This document shows positions 50,766 through 58,587 of a stretch of 64,000 nt of DNA, piece by piece. The notes below the pieces were generated by a model. That model saw only the letters and a program-made list of their open reading frames with translations, was not told the DNA's origin and did no database searches. How positions within the stretch are numbered: the first letter of the stretch is position 1; the number at the start of each line of letters is the position of its first letter. The DNA is from Gemmobacter sp. (GTDB lineage Bacteria; Pseudomonadota; Alphaproteobacteria; Rhodobacterales; Rhodobacteraceae): assembly GCF_034676705.1 (NCBI RefSeq), contig NZ_JAUCBS010000013.1, forward strand, positions 2,894,501-2,958,500, in the 5' to 3' direction. Both the position numbers and the translations under genes were made by a program.

Positions 50766-52061
50766 ATGCCGAAACCGATCAAGACCGCCAAGCTGACCAT
50801 CGACGACCAGACATACGACCTGCCGATGTATTCGCCGACGGTCGGGCCCGACGTCGTCGACATCGGCAAGCTGTATGGCCAGGCGGGCGTCTTCACCTTC
50901 GACCCCGGCTTCACCTCGACGGCGGCCTGCGACTCGACCATCACCTATATCGACGGCGACAAGGGCGAACTGCTGTATCGCGGTTACCCGATCGAACAGC
51001 TGGCTGAACAGTCGCATCACCTCGAAGTCTGCTATCTGCTGCTGTACGGGGAACTGCCCACCAAGGCGCAGATGATCGACTTTGAAAATCGTGTGACCCG
51101 CCACACGATGGTGCATGAACAGATGCACAACTTCTTCCGCGGCTTCCGCCGCGATGCGCATCCGATGGCCACCATGGTGGGCGTCGTCGGCGCGATGTCG
51201 GCGTTCTACCACGACTCGACCGATATCAACGATCCCTGGCAGCGCGAGGTCGCCGCGATCCGCATGATCGCCAAGATCCCGACCATTGCCGCGATGGCCT
51301 ACAAATATTCGGTCGGCCAACCCTTCGTCTATCCGAAGAACGACCTGAGCTATGCCGGGAACTTCCTGCGCATGTGCTTCTCGGTCCCGGCCGAGGAATA
51401 TGTGGTCAACCCGATCCTTGAAAAGGCCATGGACCGCATCATGATGCTCCATGCCGACCACGAACAGAACGCCTCGACCTCGACGGTGCGTCTGGCGGGG
51501 TCGTCGGGTGCCAACCCGTTCGCCTGCATCGCGGCCGGCATCGCCTGCCTGTGGGGCCCGGCCCATGGCGGCGCCAACCAGGCCTGCCTGGAAATGCTGC
51601 GCGAGATCGGGACCGTCGACCGCATCCCGGAATTCATCGCCCGCGCCAAGGACAAGAACGATCCGTTCCGCCTGATGGGCTTTGGCCACCGGGTCTACAA
51701 GAACTTCGACCCGCGTGCCAAGGTGATGAAGGAATCCGCCGACGAGGTGCTGAACCTGCTTGGCATCCACGACAACGAGACGCTCAAGGTCGCCAAGGAG
51801 CTGGAGCGGATCGCGCTGGAAGACCCCTATTTCGTCGAGAAGAAGCTTTATCCGAACGTCGACTTCTATTCGGGCATCATCCTGGAGGCGATGGGCTTCC
51901 CCACCTCGATGTTCACCCCGATCTTCGCGCTGTCGCGTGCGGTGGGCTGGATTGCCCAGTGGAAAGAGATGATCTCGGATCCGGCGGGCAAGATCGGCCG
52001 TCCGCGCCAGCTGTATGTCGGCGCCACGATGCGCGACTACACCCCGGTCGAAAACCGCTGA
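50766..52061 (+). CDS. gltA: Citrate synthase
   Basis: 431 residues, type II hexameric form. Joins acetyl-CoA and oxaloacetate at the entry to the TCA cycle. Active-site blocks: HADHEQNASTSTVRLAGSSG, WGPAHGGANQACLEML and GFGHRVYKNFDPRAKVMKE with the catalytic His and Asp further on (FYSGIILEAMGFP). It follows gltX by 65 bases, has AGAAGAGGG as ribosome site and ends with a strong terminator. Confidence 0.97.
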   Translation: MPKPIKTAKLTIDDQTYDLPMYSPTVGPDVVDIGKLYGQAGVFTFDPGFTSTAACDSTITYIDGDKGELLYRGYPIEQLAEQSHHLEVCYLLLYGELPTKAQMIDFENRVTRHTMVHEQMHNFFRGFRRDAHPMATMVGVVGAMSAFYHDSTDINDPWQREVAAIRMIAKIPTIAAMAYKYSVGQPFVYPKNDLSYAGNFLRMCFSVPAEEYVVNPILEKAMDRIMMLHADHEQNASTSTVRLAGSSGANPFACIAAGIACLWGPAHGGANQACLEMLREIGTVDRIPEFIARAKDKNDPFRLMGFGHRVYKNFDPRAKVMKESADEVLNLLGIHDNETLKVAKELERIALEDPYFVEKKLYPNVDFYSGIILEAMGFPTSMFTPIFALSRAVGWIAQWKEMISDPAGKIGRPRQLYVGATMRDYTPVENR

Positions 52062-52078
52062 GTGATCTGAAATCCTCC

Positions 52079-52112
52079 AAAGGCCCCGCCCCACCCGGCG
52101 GGGCCTTTACCA
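52079..52112 (+). terminator. Strong intrinsic terminator after gltA
   Basis: 12-bp perfect arms AAAGGCCCCGCC (52079-52090) and GGCGGGGCCTTT (52097-52108), loop CCACCC, next ACCATT. Starts 18 bases after the stop codon. Confidence 0.9.
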
Positions 52113-52118
52113 TTCCTG

Positions 52119-52232
52119 TCCCTCTCGCTCTGATCCAAATATCCTCGGGGGCGCCAATTGGTGCGCCATGGGTTCAAGACCCAACCGACGCGTGGCCATC
52201 GGCCAGGAGGGGGCAGAAGGCCCCCTTTCTGC
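52119..52232 (-). repeat. Composite intergenic repeat, copy 10
   Basis: Reverse core CTCGCTCTGATCCAAATATC (52123-52142) with CTCGGGGG after it, then two small palindromes (GGCGC...GCGCC, TGGGT...ACCCA) and a hairpin AGGGGGC-AGAAG-GCCCCCT at 52208-52226. Confidence 0.7.
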
Positions 52233-52247
52233 TTGCGTCGCGCGCCA

Positions 52248-52273
52248 AAAGATACCATATGGTCGGTATCTTT
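52248..52273. promoter_or_regulatory. Operator palindrome for the SMR-tetR pair
   Basis: Perfect 9-bp arms AAAGATACC (52248-52256) and GGTATCTTT (52265-52273) around ATATGGTC, with an inner ACCATATGGT palindrome. It ends 15 bases before the SMR start codon, in the position of a repressor site. The downstream tetR gene encodes the likely ligand. Confidence 0.72.
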
Positions 52274-52288
52274 CCGACAGGTCGACTC

Positions 52289-52633
52289 ATGCCCCCCCTG
52301 ATGCAATCCTGGGCCGCGCTTGGCGTGGCCATCGTTCTTGAAGTTGCCGGTTCCTCGTTCCTGCTGAAATCGGCGCAGTTCACCAGACTGATGCCCACCG
52401 CCATGACGCTGGTGCTGTATGCGCTGGCATTCTACATGCTGTCCTTTGCGCTGCGACACATTCCGCTGGGCGTGGCCTATGCCATCTGGTCGGGCGTCGG
52501 CATCGTGCTGACAGCGGCGATCAGCGTGGTGGTGTTCCGGCAAAGCCTTGATCTGGCGGCGCTGGTCGGCATAGGCTTCATCATGACCGGCGTGATCATC
52601 ATGAACGCCTTTTCCCGCATGGCCGCCCATTGA
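52289..52633 (+). CDS. Small multidrug resistance (SMR) family efflux protein
   Basis: 114 residues, four membrane helices. The proton/substrate glutamate is E18 in VAIVLEVAGSSFLLKS; typical later segments are AFYMLSFALRHIPLGVAYAI and WSGVGIVLTAAISVVVF. Exports cations or guanidinium-like compounds against protons, as a dimer in the inner membrane. The in-frame upstream codons are antisense shadow. Coupled to tetR by a TTGA overlap; palindrome operator just upstream. Confidence 0.9.
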   Translation: MPPLMQSWAALGVAIVLEVAGSSFLLKSAQFTRLMPTAMTLVLYALAFYMLSFALRHIPLGVAYAIWSGVGIVLTAAISVVVFRQSLDLAALVGIGFIMTGVIIMNAFSRMAAH

Positions 52634-53157
52634 CCGAAGGCTATCACCGCCGCAAGCAGCCCGATCTGATCCGTGCCACGCTGCTGGCCGAGGCGGGCGC
52701 GCTGGCGGCGCGGATCGGGGTGCAGGCGCTGACGGTGCAGGCGGTGGCGGTGGCCGCCGGCGTGACCAAGGGGGGCCTGCTGCACCATTTCCCCAGCAAG
52801 GATCTGCTGGTGCGCGCCTTGCAGGCCGATGCCATTGCCGGGTTCGACGCGGCGATGCAGGGCTATATGGCCGCCGATCCCCTGCCCCGCGGCCGGTTCA
52901 CCCGCGCCTATGTGCGCACCTGTCTGGACAGGGCGGCCGATGGCCCCTCGCCCATGCTGATCGCGGCGCTATGGGCCGATCCGGTGCTGCGGCGCGACTG
53001 GTATGACTGGATGGCCCGGCAAGAGGCGACGCATGCCGCCACCGATGGCGACCCGGCCTTGCAGCAGATCCGGCTGGCGGCCGATGGCGTCTGGCTGGCG
53101 CAGACCAATGGCAATGACATGGCGGGCTGGATGGACCGGCTGATCGCCGCCATCTAG
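52630..53157 (+). CDS. TetR/AcrR family transcriptional regulator
   Basis: 175 residues from a TTG at 52630 overlapping the SMR stop. N-terminal helix-turn-helix (LLAEAGALAARIGVQALTVQ then GVTKGGLLHHFPSKDLLVRA) and a diverse C-terminal ligand domain with DPALQQIRLAADGVWL. Probably represses the SMR gene and itself through the palindrome. The stop is four bases into the convergent DUF2484 gene. Confidence 0.88.
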   Translation: MTEGYHRRKQPDLIRATLLAEAGALAARIGVQALTVQAVAVAAGVTKGGLLHHFPSKDLLVRALQADAIAGFDAAMQGYMAADPLPRGRFTRAYVRTCLDRAADGPSPMLIAALWADPVLRRDWYDWMARQEATHAATDGDPALQQIRLAADGVWLAQTNGNDMAGWMDRLIAAI

Positions 53158-53381
53158 CCCGCGCTGCGCCGCCGCCCTGCCGGCACCAGCAGCAGCGCCG
53201 TGCCGATGGCCAGCCCCGCCAGCCCCGGCAAGGGACCATGGGCCAGCGTGGCGGCCCCCAGCAGCGGTATGCCCGCCACGATCAGCGCCCCGCGCAGCAC
53301 CACCGCCCGATGCGGCGCAACCCGGCGCGCGGCCAGCGCCGCCGCCAGCCATAGGGCCATGCCGGTTGCTGTCAGGACCAT
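53154..53381 (-). CDS. DUF2484 family small membrane protein
   Basis: 75 residues from the ATG at 53381, 22 bases after the murC stop. Hydrophobic throughout with about three helices (GMALWLAAALAARR, ALIVAGIPLLGAAT, LAGLAIGTALLLVP) and a basic end. It matches the small gene that lies between murC and murB in Rhodobacterales, although murB is not here. Function unknown. Confidence 0.72.
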   Translation of the reverse strand: MVLTATGMALWLAAALAARRVAPHRAVVLRGALIVAGIPLLGAATLAHGPLPGLAGLAIGTALLLVPAGRRRSAG

Positions 53382-53403
53382 GTCATCCCCGCTGTCCCAA
53401 AGG

Positions 53404-54822
53404 TCATGCGGCCGACTGCGCCGCGCCCAGTTTCTGCGGCAGACCGTTCGCCCAGGTGGAAATCGTGCCCGCCCCCAGGCAGACCACCATATCCCCCGGC
53501 CGCGCCTGTTCGCGCACCAGACGGGCCAGGTCGGCCTCGTCCAGGATGGCGCGGGCGTGGCGGTGGCCATGGGCGATCAGCCCGGCCACCAGATCATCGC
53601 GGCTGGCGCCGGGAATGGGTTCCTCGCCGGCGGCATAGACCTCGGCAATGGCGACCACATCGGCCTCGTTGAAACAGGTGCAGAAATCCTCGAACAGATG
53701 CGACAGGCGGGTGTAGCGGTGCGGCTGATGCACCGCGATCACCCGGCCCTTGGTGGCCTGACGGGCGGCCTTCAGCACGGCGGCAATCTCGACCGGGTGG
53801 TGACCGTAATCGTCGATGATGGTGACGCCATTCACCTCGCCCACCTTGGTGAAGCGGCGGTTGACGCCGGCGAAAGTCGCCAGCGCCTCGCGGATGTCAT
53901 CGGCCGACATGCCCAGATGGCGCGCGACCGCCACCGCCGACAGCGCGTTCGACACGTTGTGATCGCCCGGCATCGGCAAGGTGCAGCCGGTGATTTTCGA
54001 ACCTTCGCCTTCGGATTGCAGCTGGATGTCGAAATGGGCCACACCATTTTCGTACATCAGGCCCGTGGCCCGCACATCGGCCTGCGCGTTGAAACCAAAG
54101 GTCACCACGCGGCGATCCGCCACCCGGCCAACCAGGGCCTGCACCTCGGGGTGGTCGGTGCAGCAGACGGCCAGGCCGTAGAACGGGATGTTCGACACGA
54201 AATCGGTGAAGCCCTTGCGCAGGGCGTCAAAGCTGCCCCAATGCTCCATATGCTCGGGGTCGATGTTGGTGACGATGGCGATGGTCGCCGGCAGGCGGTT
54301 GAAGCTGCCGTCGGATTCGTCCGCCTCGACCACCATCCATTCGCCGGCGCCGGCGCGGGCGTTGGACCCATAGGCATGGATCACACCGCCGTTGATGACG
54401 GTGGGGTCAAAGCCGCCCTTGTCCAGCAGAGTGGCGACCATGGTGGTGGTCGTCGTCTTGCCATGGGTGCCGGCGATGGCGACGTTGGATTTCATCCGCA
54501 TCAATTCGGCCAGCATCTCGGCCCGGCGCACCACGGGCAGCTTGCGGCGGCGCGCCTCTTCCAGTTCGGGGTTGCCCTTCTTGATGGCCGACGAGATCAC
54601 CACCACCGCCGCCTGCCCGATGTTGTCGGCCGCCTGGCCTTCGAAAAAGGTGGCGCCCAGCTTCACCAGCCGGTCGGTGATCTTGCTTGCCTTGGAATCC
54701 GATCCCTGCACGGTATAGCCCAGCGTGATCAGCACCTCGGCGATGCCCGACATGCCGATACCGCCGATGCCGACAAAATGGATGGGGCCGAGTTCGTGCG
54801 GCAGCTTGGTGGCGGGGCTCAT
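53404..54822 (-). CDS. murC: UDP-N-acetylmuramate-L-alanine ligase
   Basis: 472 residues. Adds L-Ala to UDP-MurNAc with ATP in cell-wall precursor synthesis. ATP loop NVAIAGTHGKTTTTTMVATL (loop near 118-124), the N-terminal Rossmann region IHFVGIGGIGMSGIAEV and EADESDGSF of the Mur ligases are clear. It overlaps murG by four bases (ATGA) and is the last cell-division/wall enzyme of this block. Confidence 0.97.
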   Translation of the reverse strand: MSPATKLPHELGPIHFVGIGGIGMSGIAEVLITLGYTVQGSDSKASKITDRLVKLGATFFEGQAADNIGQAAVVVISSAIKKGNPELEEARRRKLPVVRRAEMLAELMRMKSNVAIAGTHGKTTTTTMVATLLDKGGFDPTVINGGVIHAYGSNARAGAGEWMVVEADESDGSFNRLPATIAIVTNIDPEHMEHWGSFDALRKGFTDFVSNIPFYGLAVCCTDHPEVQALVGRVADRRVVTFGFNAQADVRATGLMYENGVAHFDIQLQSEGEGSKITGCTLPMPGDHNVSNALSAVAVARHLGMSADDIREALATFAGVNRRFTKVGEVNGVTIIDDYGHHPVEIAAVLKAARQATKGRVIAVHQPHRYTRLSHLFEDFCTCFNEADVVAIAEVYAAGEEPIPGASRDDLVAGLIAHGHRHARAILDEADLARLVREQARPGDMVVCLGAGTISTWANGLPQKLGAAQSAA

Positions 54823-55916
54823 GTGCGGGCTTTCGTGGCTAGATCGGTAACAAGATGCACCAGCGCATCGGTTGCATCGGGGCGGCTGGCGCGCAGGGCA
54901 TTGTTGGCCATGCGCAGCGCCGCCTGCGGATCGGACAGCACGGCATGGATCTGTTCGGCAAGGGCAGGCGCGGTGGCCGCGCCTTCGGGCATCAGGACGG
55001 CCGCCTCGGCCTCGACCAGACCACGGGCATTGGCGGTCTGATGATCGCCGGTGGCGGCGGCAAACGGGATCAGGATGGCAGGGCGCCCGATGACCGACAT
55101 ATCCGCCACCGACGAGGCGCCCGAGCGCGAGATCACCAGCTGCGCTTCGGACAGGCGGCGGGGAATGTCGATGAAGAACGGCTGCACCTCGGCCCGGATG
55201 CCGGCAGCGTCATAAGCGGCGACCACACGGTCAAGATCCTCGGCCCGGGCCTGATGGGCGACGCGCAGGTTGTCCTTCATCCGGTCGGGCAGCAGGGCGA
55301 TGGCCTCGGGCACCACATCGGACAGGATGCGCGCGCCCTGGCTGCCACCGATCACCAGCAGGCTCATGGGGTAGTCGCCGGGCGGAATGTAGCCCGCCCC
55401 GGCCCGTTCCAGCACCGCCGCCCGCACCGGGTTGCCGGTATGCGTGCCGGTCACGCCGGCGGGCAGGTCAGTGGGCCAGGTGCCACAGGCCACCTTGTCC
55501 ACCCGGGGCGCGAACAGGCGGTTCACCTTGCCCAGGATGCCGTTCTGTTCGTGGATCATCCGCGGCAGGCGCAGCAGCGTGGCGGCCGACAGCGCCGGAA
55601 TGGATGGATAGCCGCCAAAGCCCACCACCACCGCCGGACGATCGCGCAGCATGGACCAGACGGCCCCGGCCACGCCCCCTGCAATGCGCAGCGGCACCAG
55701 CGCCTTGGCCGCCGCCCCGCCCCGGGCAAAGGTGGCCGAGCTGACCTGTTCGATCACCACCTGTTCGGGAAAGCCGCCGGCATAGCGGGCGCCGCGCGCA
55801 TCGGTTGAAAGCTTCACCCGCCAGCCGCGCGCCACCATCGCCTCGGCCAGCGCCTGGGCCGGAAACATGTGCCCGCCGGTTCCCCCGGCCGCGATCAGCA
55901 GCAGCGGCGCGGCCAT
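54819..55916 (-). CDS. murG: MurG lipid II synthase (GlcNAc transferase)
   Basis: 365 residues. Adds GlcNAc to lipid I on the cytoplasmic face of the membrane. Glycine-rich loop AAGGTGGHMFPAQALAEAM at the start, VVGFGGYPSIPALSAATLL, LLVIGGSQGARILSDVVPEA, and SRSGASSVADMSVIGRPAIL near the end. Overlaps murC; follows ftsW by one base. Confidence 0.96.
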   Translation of the reverse strand: MAAPLLLIAAGGTGGHMFPAQALAEAMVARGWRVKLSTDARGARYAGGFPEQVVIEQVSSATFARGGAAAKALVPLRIAGGVAGAVWSMLRDRPAVVVGFGGYPSIPALSAATLLRLPRMIHEQNGILGKVNRLFAPRVDKVACGTWPTDLPAGVTGTHTGNPVRAAVLERAGAGYIPPGDYPMSLLVIGGSQGARILSDVVPEAIALLPDRMKDNLRVAHQARAEDLDRVVAAYDAAGIRAEVQPFFIDIPRRLSEAQLVISRSGASSVADMSVIGRPAILIPFAAATGDHQTANARGLVEAEAAVLMPEGAATAPALAEQIHAVLSDPQAALRMANNALRASRPDATDALVHLVTDLATKART

Positions 55917-55917
55917 C

Positions 55918-57084
55918 CTAACGCCCCCGACGCAGCAGGATGTTGCTGATCTCGCCTTGCGGGCGGGCGCGGGTCAGCGCGAACAGCGCCCCCACCGTCA
56001 GCCCCGCCGCCACCACCGACGAGCCGCCATAGGACACGAAGGGCAGTGTCATGCCCTTGGTCGGCAACAGCCGCACCGCGACGCCCATGTTGATCATCGC
56101 CTGCACGGAAAAGATGCAGGCCAGACCGGCGCCGGCCAGCCGGGTAAAGGGATCGCGTTCCTTGGTCAGCCGCATCAGCGACCGCACCACGATGGTGCCG
56201 TACAGCAGGATGATCAGGCTGACCAGCACAAGGCCATATTCCTCGGCCGCCACTGCGATGATGAAATCGGTGTGGGCATCGGGCAGCTGCCATTTCACCT
56301 GCCCCTCGCCCACGCCGGTGCCAAAGAAGCCACCGTTCTGGATGGCGGTCGTGGCATAGCCGATCTGGGTCCGCGGGTCGATTTCCGCCGACAGAAAGCC
56401 GTTGATGCGGCCGGCGAAGTGGTCGGAGCTGTTGTAGGCCACGGTCCCCCCCGCCACCACCAGCGAGGCGACAACGATCAGGATCCGCATCGGCGCCCCC
56501 GAGACGAAATAGACCACCCCCCAGCCGAACAGCACCAGCGAGGCCTGCCCGAAGTCCGGTTGCAGCACCAGCAGCGCCACCACCAGGATCAGCAGCCCGA
56601 ACGACCACAGGCGTCCGGGCGGGCCGTTGATGTCCTGCGCGGCCGCGATCAGCCAGGCCGATACGATGATGAAGCCGGGCTTGAGGAATTCCGACGGCTG
56701 CACCGAGCCCACCCCCAGCGAGAACCAGCGCACGGCGCCCTTGCCGTAGTTGGTGCCGAAGAACGGCAGCAGCACCAGCCCGATGAAGGCGACCAGAAAC
56801 AGGATCACCCCCATGCGGCGGATCTGGCGCGGATCCATCATCGAGGTGCCGACCATGGCCAGGATGGCCGCCATGCCAAAGGCCAGCTGGCGCTGCACAT
56901 AATGGAACGATGCCAGGTTGTTGCGTTCGGCCAGCGGCACGCTGGCAGCCAGCCCCAGCAGCAGACCGATGCAGAACAGGGCCAGCACCGCCGCCATCGA
57001 CCATTTGTCGATGGTGCGCCACCAGCGCGGAAGAACCGGATCACCCGCCCGCAAGGGCAAGGTGCCATGCACCATTTCCGTCAT
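55918..57084 (-). CDS. ftsW: FtsW septal peptidoglycan polymerase (SEDS protein)
   Basis: 388 residues from the ATG at 57084, ten or so membrane helices. Polymerises lipid II at the division septum together with FtsI. SEDS signatures: KGAVRWFSLGVGSVQPSEFL, LVLQPDFGQASLVLFGWGVV, TDFIIAVAAEEYGLVLV and GMTLPFVSYGGSSVVAAGL. It starts the ftsW-murG-murC block; a long AT-richer stretch precedes it. Confidence 0.95.
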   Translation of the reverse strand: MTEMVHGTLPLRAGDPVLPRWWRTIDKWSMAAVLALFCIGLLLGLAASVPLAERNNLASFHYVQRQLAFGMAAILAMVGTSMMDPRQIRRMGVILFLVAFIGLVLLPFFGTNYGKGAVRWFSLGVGSVQPSEFLKPGFIIVSAWLIAAAQDINGPPGRLWSFGLLILVVALLVLQPDFGQASLVLFGWGVVYFVSGAPMRILIVVASLVVAGGTVAYNSSDHFAGRINGFLSAEIDPRTQIGYATTAIQNGGFFGTGVGEGQVKWQLPDAHTDFIIAVAAEEYGLVLVSLIILLYGTIVVRSLMRLTKERDPFTRLAGAGLACIFSVQAMINMGVAVRLLPTKGMTLPFVSYGGSSVVAAGLTVGALFALTRARPQGEISNILLRRGR

Positions 57085-57462
57085 TGCCGACCGCCTGTCC
57101 TGGTTCCCGCCTTGCGACGGGTCTTGCTGCTCTGAAATCTTGCCCGGTTTCCGGGTCTTGGCCACAAGATTACCGCGAACCTGCCTGATTTTCCAGCCCA
57201 AAGGCGGCTGGTCGGCGGGCGGATGCCGGTCTGGCAGAAAGTTGAACGAATGGTTGAAAACTTGCCCCGATGCTCTATATCTCGCAGGCTGACTGTGGTT
57301 GGGGCGACAAGATGCTGTAGCGATAGGACGGCCGTCATGTGCAGGACGCATGACTGGCATTCCGAAACGGAAATACCGAATCGCCACTAAAACGTCATAT
57401 TCGGCCACACGTCTGCGGACGCAATACGCATAATCATAACGACGGAAAACAAGGACGACGAA
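57085..57462. other. 378-base divergent intergenic region between ftsW and DUF6280
   Basis: No supported gene. Composition is less GC-rich than coding DNA, especially the ~110 bases before the DUF6280 start. It probably carries both promoters and 5' untranslated regions. I see no clear operator; TTGAACGAATGGTTGAAAAC (57244-57263) is a loose direct repeat of GTTGAA worth noting. Confidence 0.45.
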
Positions 57463-57789
57463 ATGGCTGATTTCGTTGATGGAAGCGCCTTCAACTTCGA
57501 GCAGGGCCAGCGCGCGCGCAAGCTGTTTGCCGCGGTCGTGCTTGCCGCTCTGGACGACGCCATCGCAGACGACAAGAAATACGGCAACGGCCCCGAGCAG
57601 ATCGCCCGCTGGGCCCGGTCGCGCGATGGCCGCGAAGTGCTGTCCTGCGCCGGGATCGACCCGAACGAACGCGTGGTCAAGGGCCTGATGGAATTCGTCG
57701 GCAAGGGCATCCGCACCTCGGTCGCGCTGTCGCGCGAGGAATCCGAGCGTCGTGCCGCGATGGAACTGGATCACTCCGAAGCCGCCTGA
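57463..57789 (+). CDS. DUF6280 family protein
   Basis: 108 residues, no signal or membrane segment. Starts MADFVDGSAFNFEQGQRARK and includes LAALDDAIADDKKYGNGPEQ and REVLSCAGIDPNERV, a very conserved Rhodobacteraceae protein that I recall as DUF6280. Highly conserved, single gene with its own promoter region and a strong terminator, suggesting good expression. Function unknown. Confidence 0.75.
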   Translation: MADFVDGSAFNFEQGQRARKLFAAVVLAALDDAIADDKKYGNGPEQIARWARSRDGREVLSCAGIDPNERVVKGLMEFVGKGIRTSVALSREESERRAAMELDHSEAA

Positions 57790-57804
57790 GCCTGCACGAC
57801 CCCT

Positions 57805-57844
57805 AACGAAAGCCGCGCCTGTCGCCAGGCGCGGCTTTCGTTTT
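57805..57844 (+). terminator. Strong intrinsic terminator after DUF6280
   Basis: AACGAAAGCCGCGCCTG pairs perfectly with CAGGCGCGGCTTTCGTT around a short TCGC loop, followed by TT. Lies 15 bases after the stop codon and before the convergent PopZ-like gene. Confidence 0.92.
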
Positions 57845-57863
57845 ACCCTGTGGACTTTGCCGC

Positions 57864-58496
57864 CTACAGCACGCCGCGGGCGGTCAGCGCGCGGCCAATC
57901 TCGGTGCGGATCATCTTGCGCAGGTTGCGGGTGACACGTTCACCGATCTCGCCCTGCAACTCCTCGCGCAGCACGTCGCGGATCAGGTCGCGCAACAGCG
58001 CCTCGTCCAGCACCGGCAGCGCGGGGGGCGGTTGTTCGGCAAGCTCGACGGGCGCCGACAGTTCGGCGGGCGCCTCGGTCCAGGAAAAGTCGGCCGCTAC
58101 CTCGGCGGCAAGCGTATCGTCATCGCGGAACGGCGCTTCGGGCACGGGATCGGCGGCGCTCTCGGGTTCCGGTTCCGGCTCTGCCGCGCGGGGCATCAGC
58201 GGGATCGGCGCGGGGGCGGCGGCATCGGCCTCGTCATCAAAGGCCTGTTCCTGCGCATCCAGGATCGCCTCCAGCTCTGCCAGACGGGCGGCCAGCGCGG
58301 GGGGGCTGGCGGGTTCGTCCACCACCGGGGCGCGGGGGGCATCCACGCGCAGCGCCTCGGTCAGGACCAGCCGGGGCACCGGCTTGCGGGCGGGTTCGGG
58401 CACCGCACCGGGCGCGACCCGCAAATCTTCAGAGACCAGACGACGGATCGAGGACAGGACATCCTCGATCTCGACATTGCTCATGCGGTCGCTCAT
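57864..58496 (-). CDS. PopZ-like (DUF2497) protein
   Basis: 210 residues from the ATG at 58496 (a second ATG at 58484 is possible). N-terminal helix SNVEIEDVLSSIRRLVSED is the PopZ/DUF2497 signature, the middle is acidic and Pro/Ala-rich (disordered), and the C-terminal helices are EALLRDLIRDVLREELQG and RNLRKMIRTEIGRAL. PopZ forms polar matrices that organise chromosome and division proteins. Family assigned by layout only. Confidence 0.7.
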   Translation of the reverse strand: MSDRMSNVEIEDVLSSIRRLVSEDLRVAPGAVPEPARKPVPRLVLTEALRVDAPRAPVVDEPASPPALAARLAELEAILDAQEQAFDDEADAAAPAPIPLMPRAAEPEPEPESAADPVPEAPFRDDDTLAAEVAADFSWTEAPAELSAPVELAEQPPPALPVLDEALLRDLIRDVLREELQGEIGERVTRNLRKMIRTEIGRALTARGVL

Positions 58497-58587
58497 GCGG
58501 TTTCTGCCCCGAGGTGTTTTCCGGCAGTCTAGCCGCGAAACCGCCCGGGCACAACAGACCGGGCGATTTGCGCGGATTTCGGCGCGG

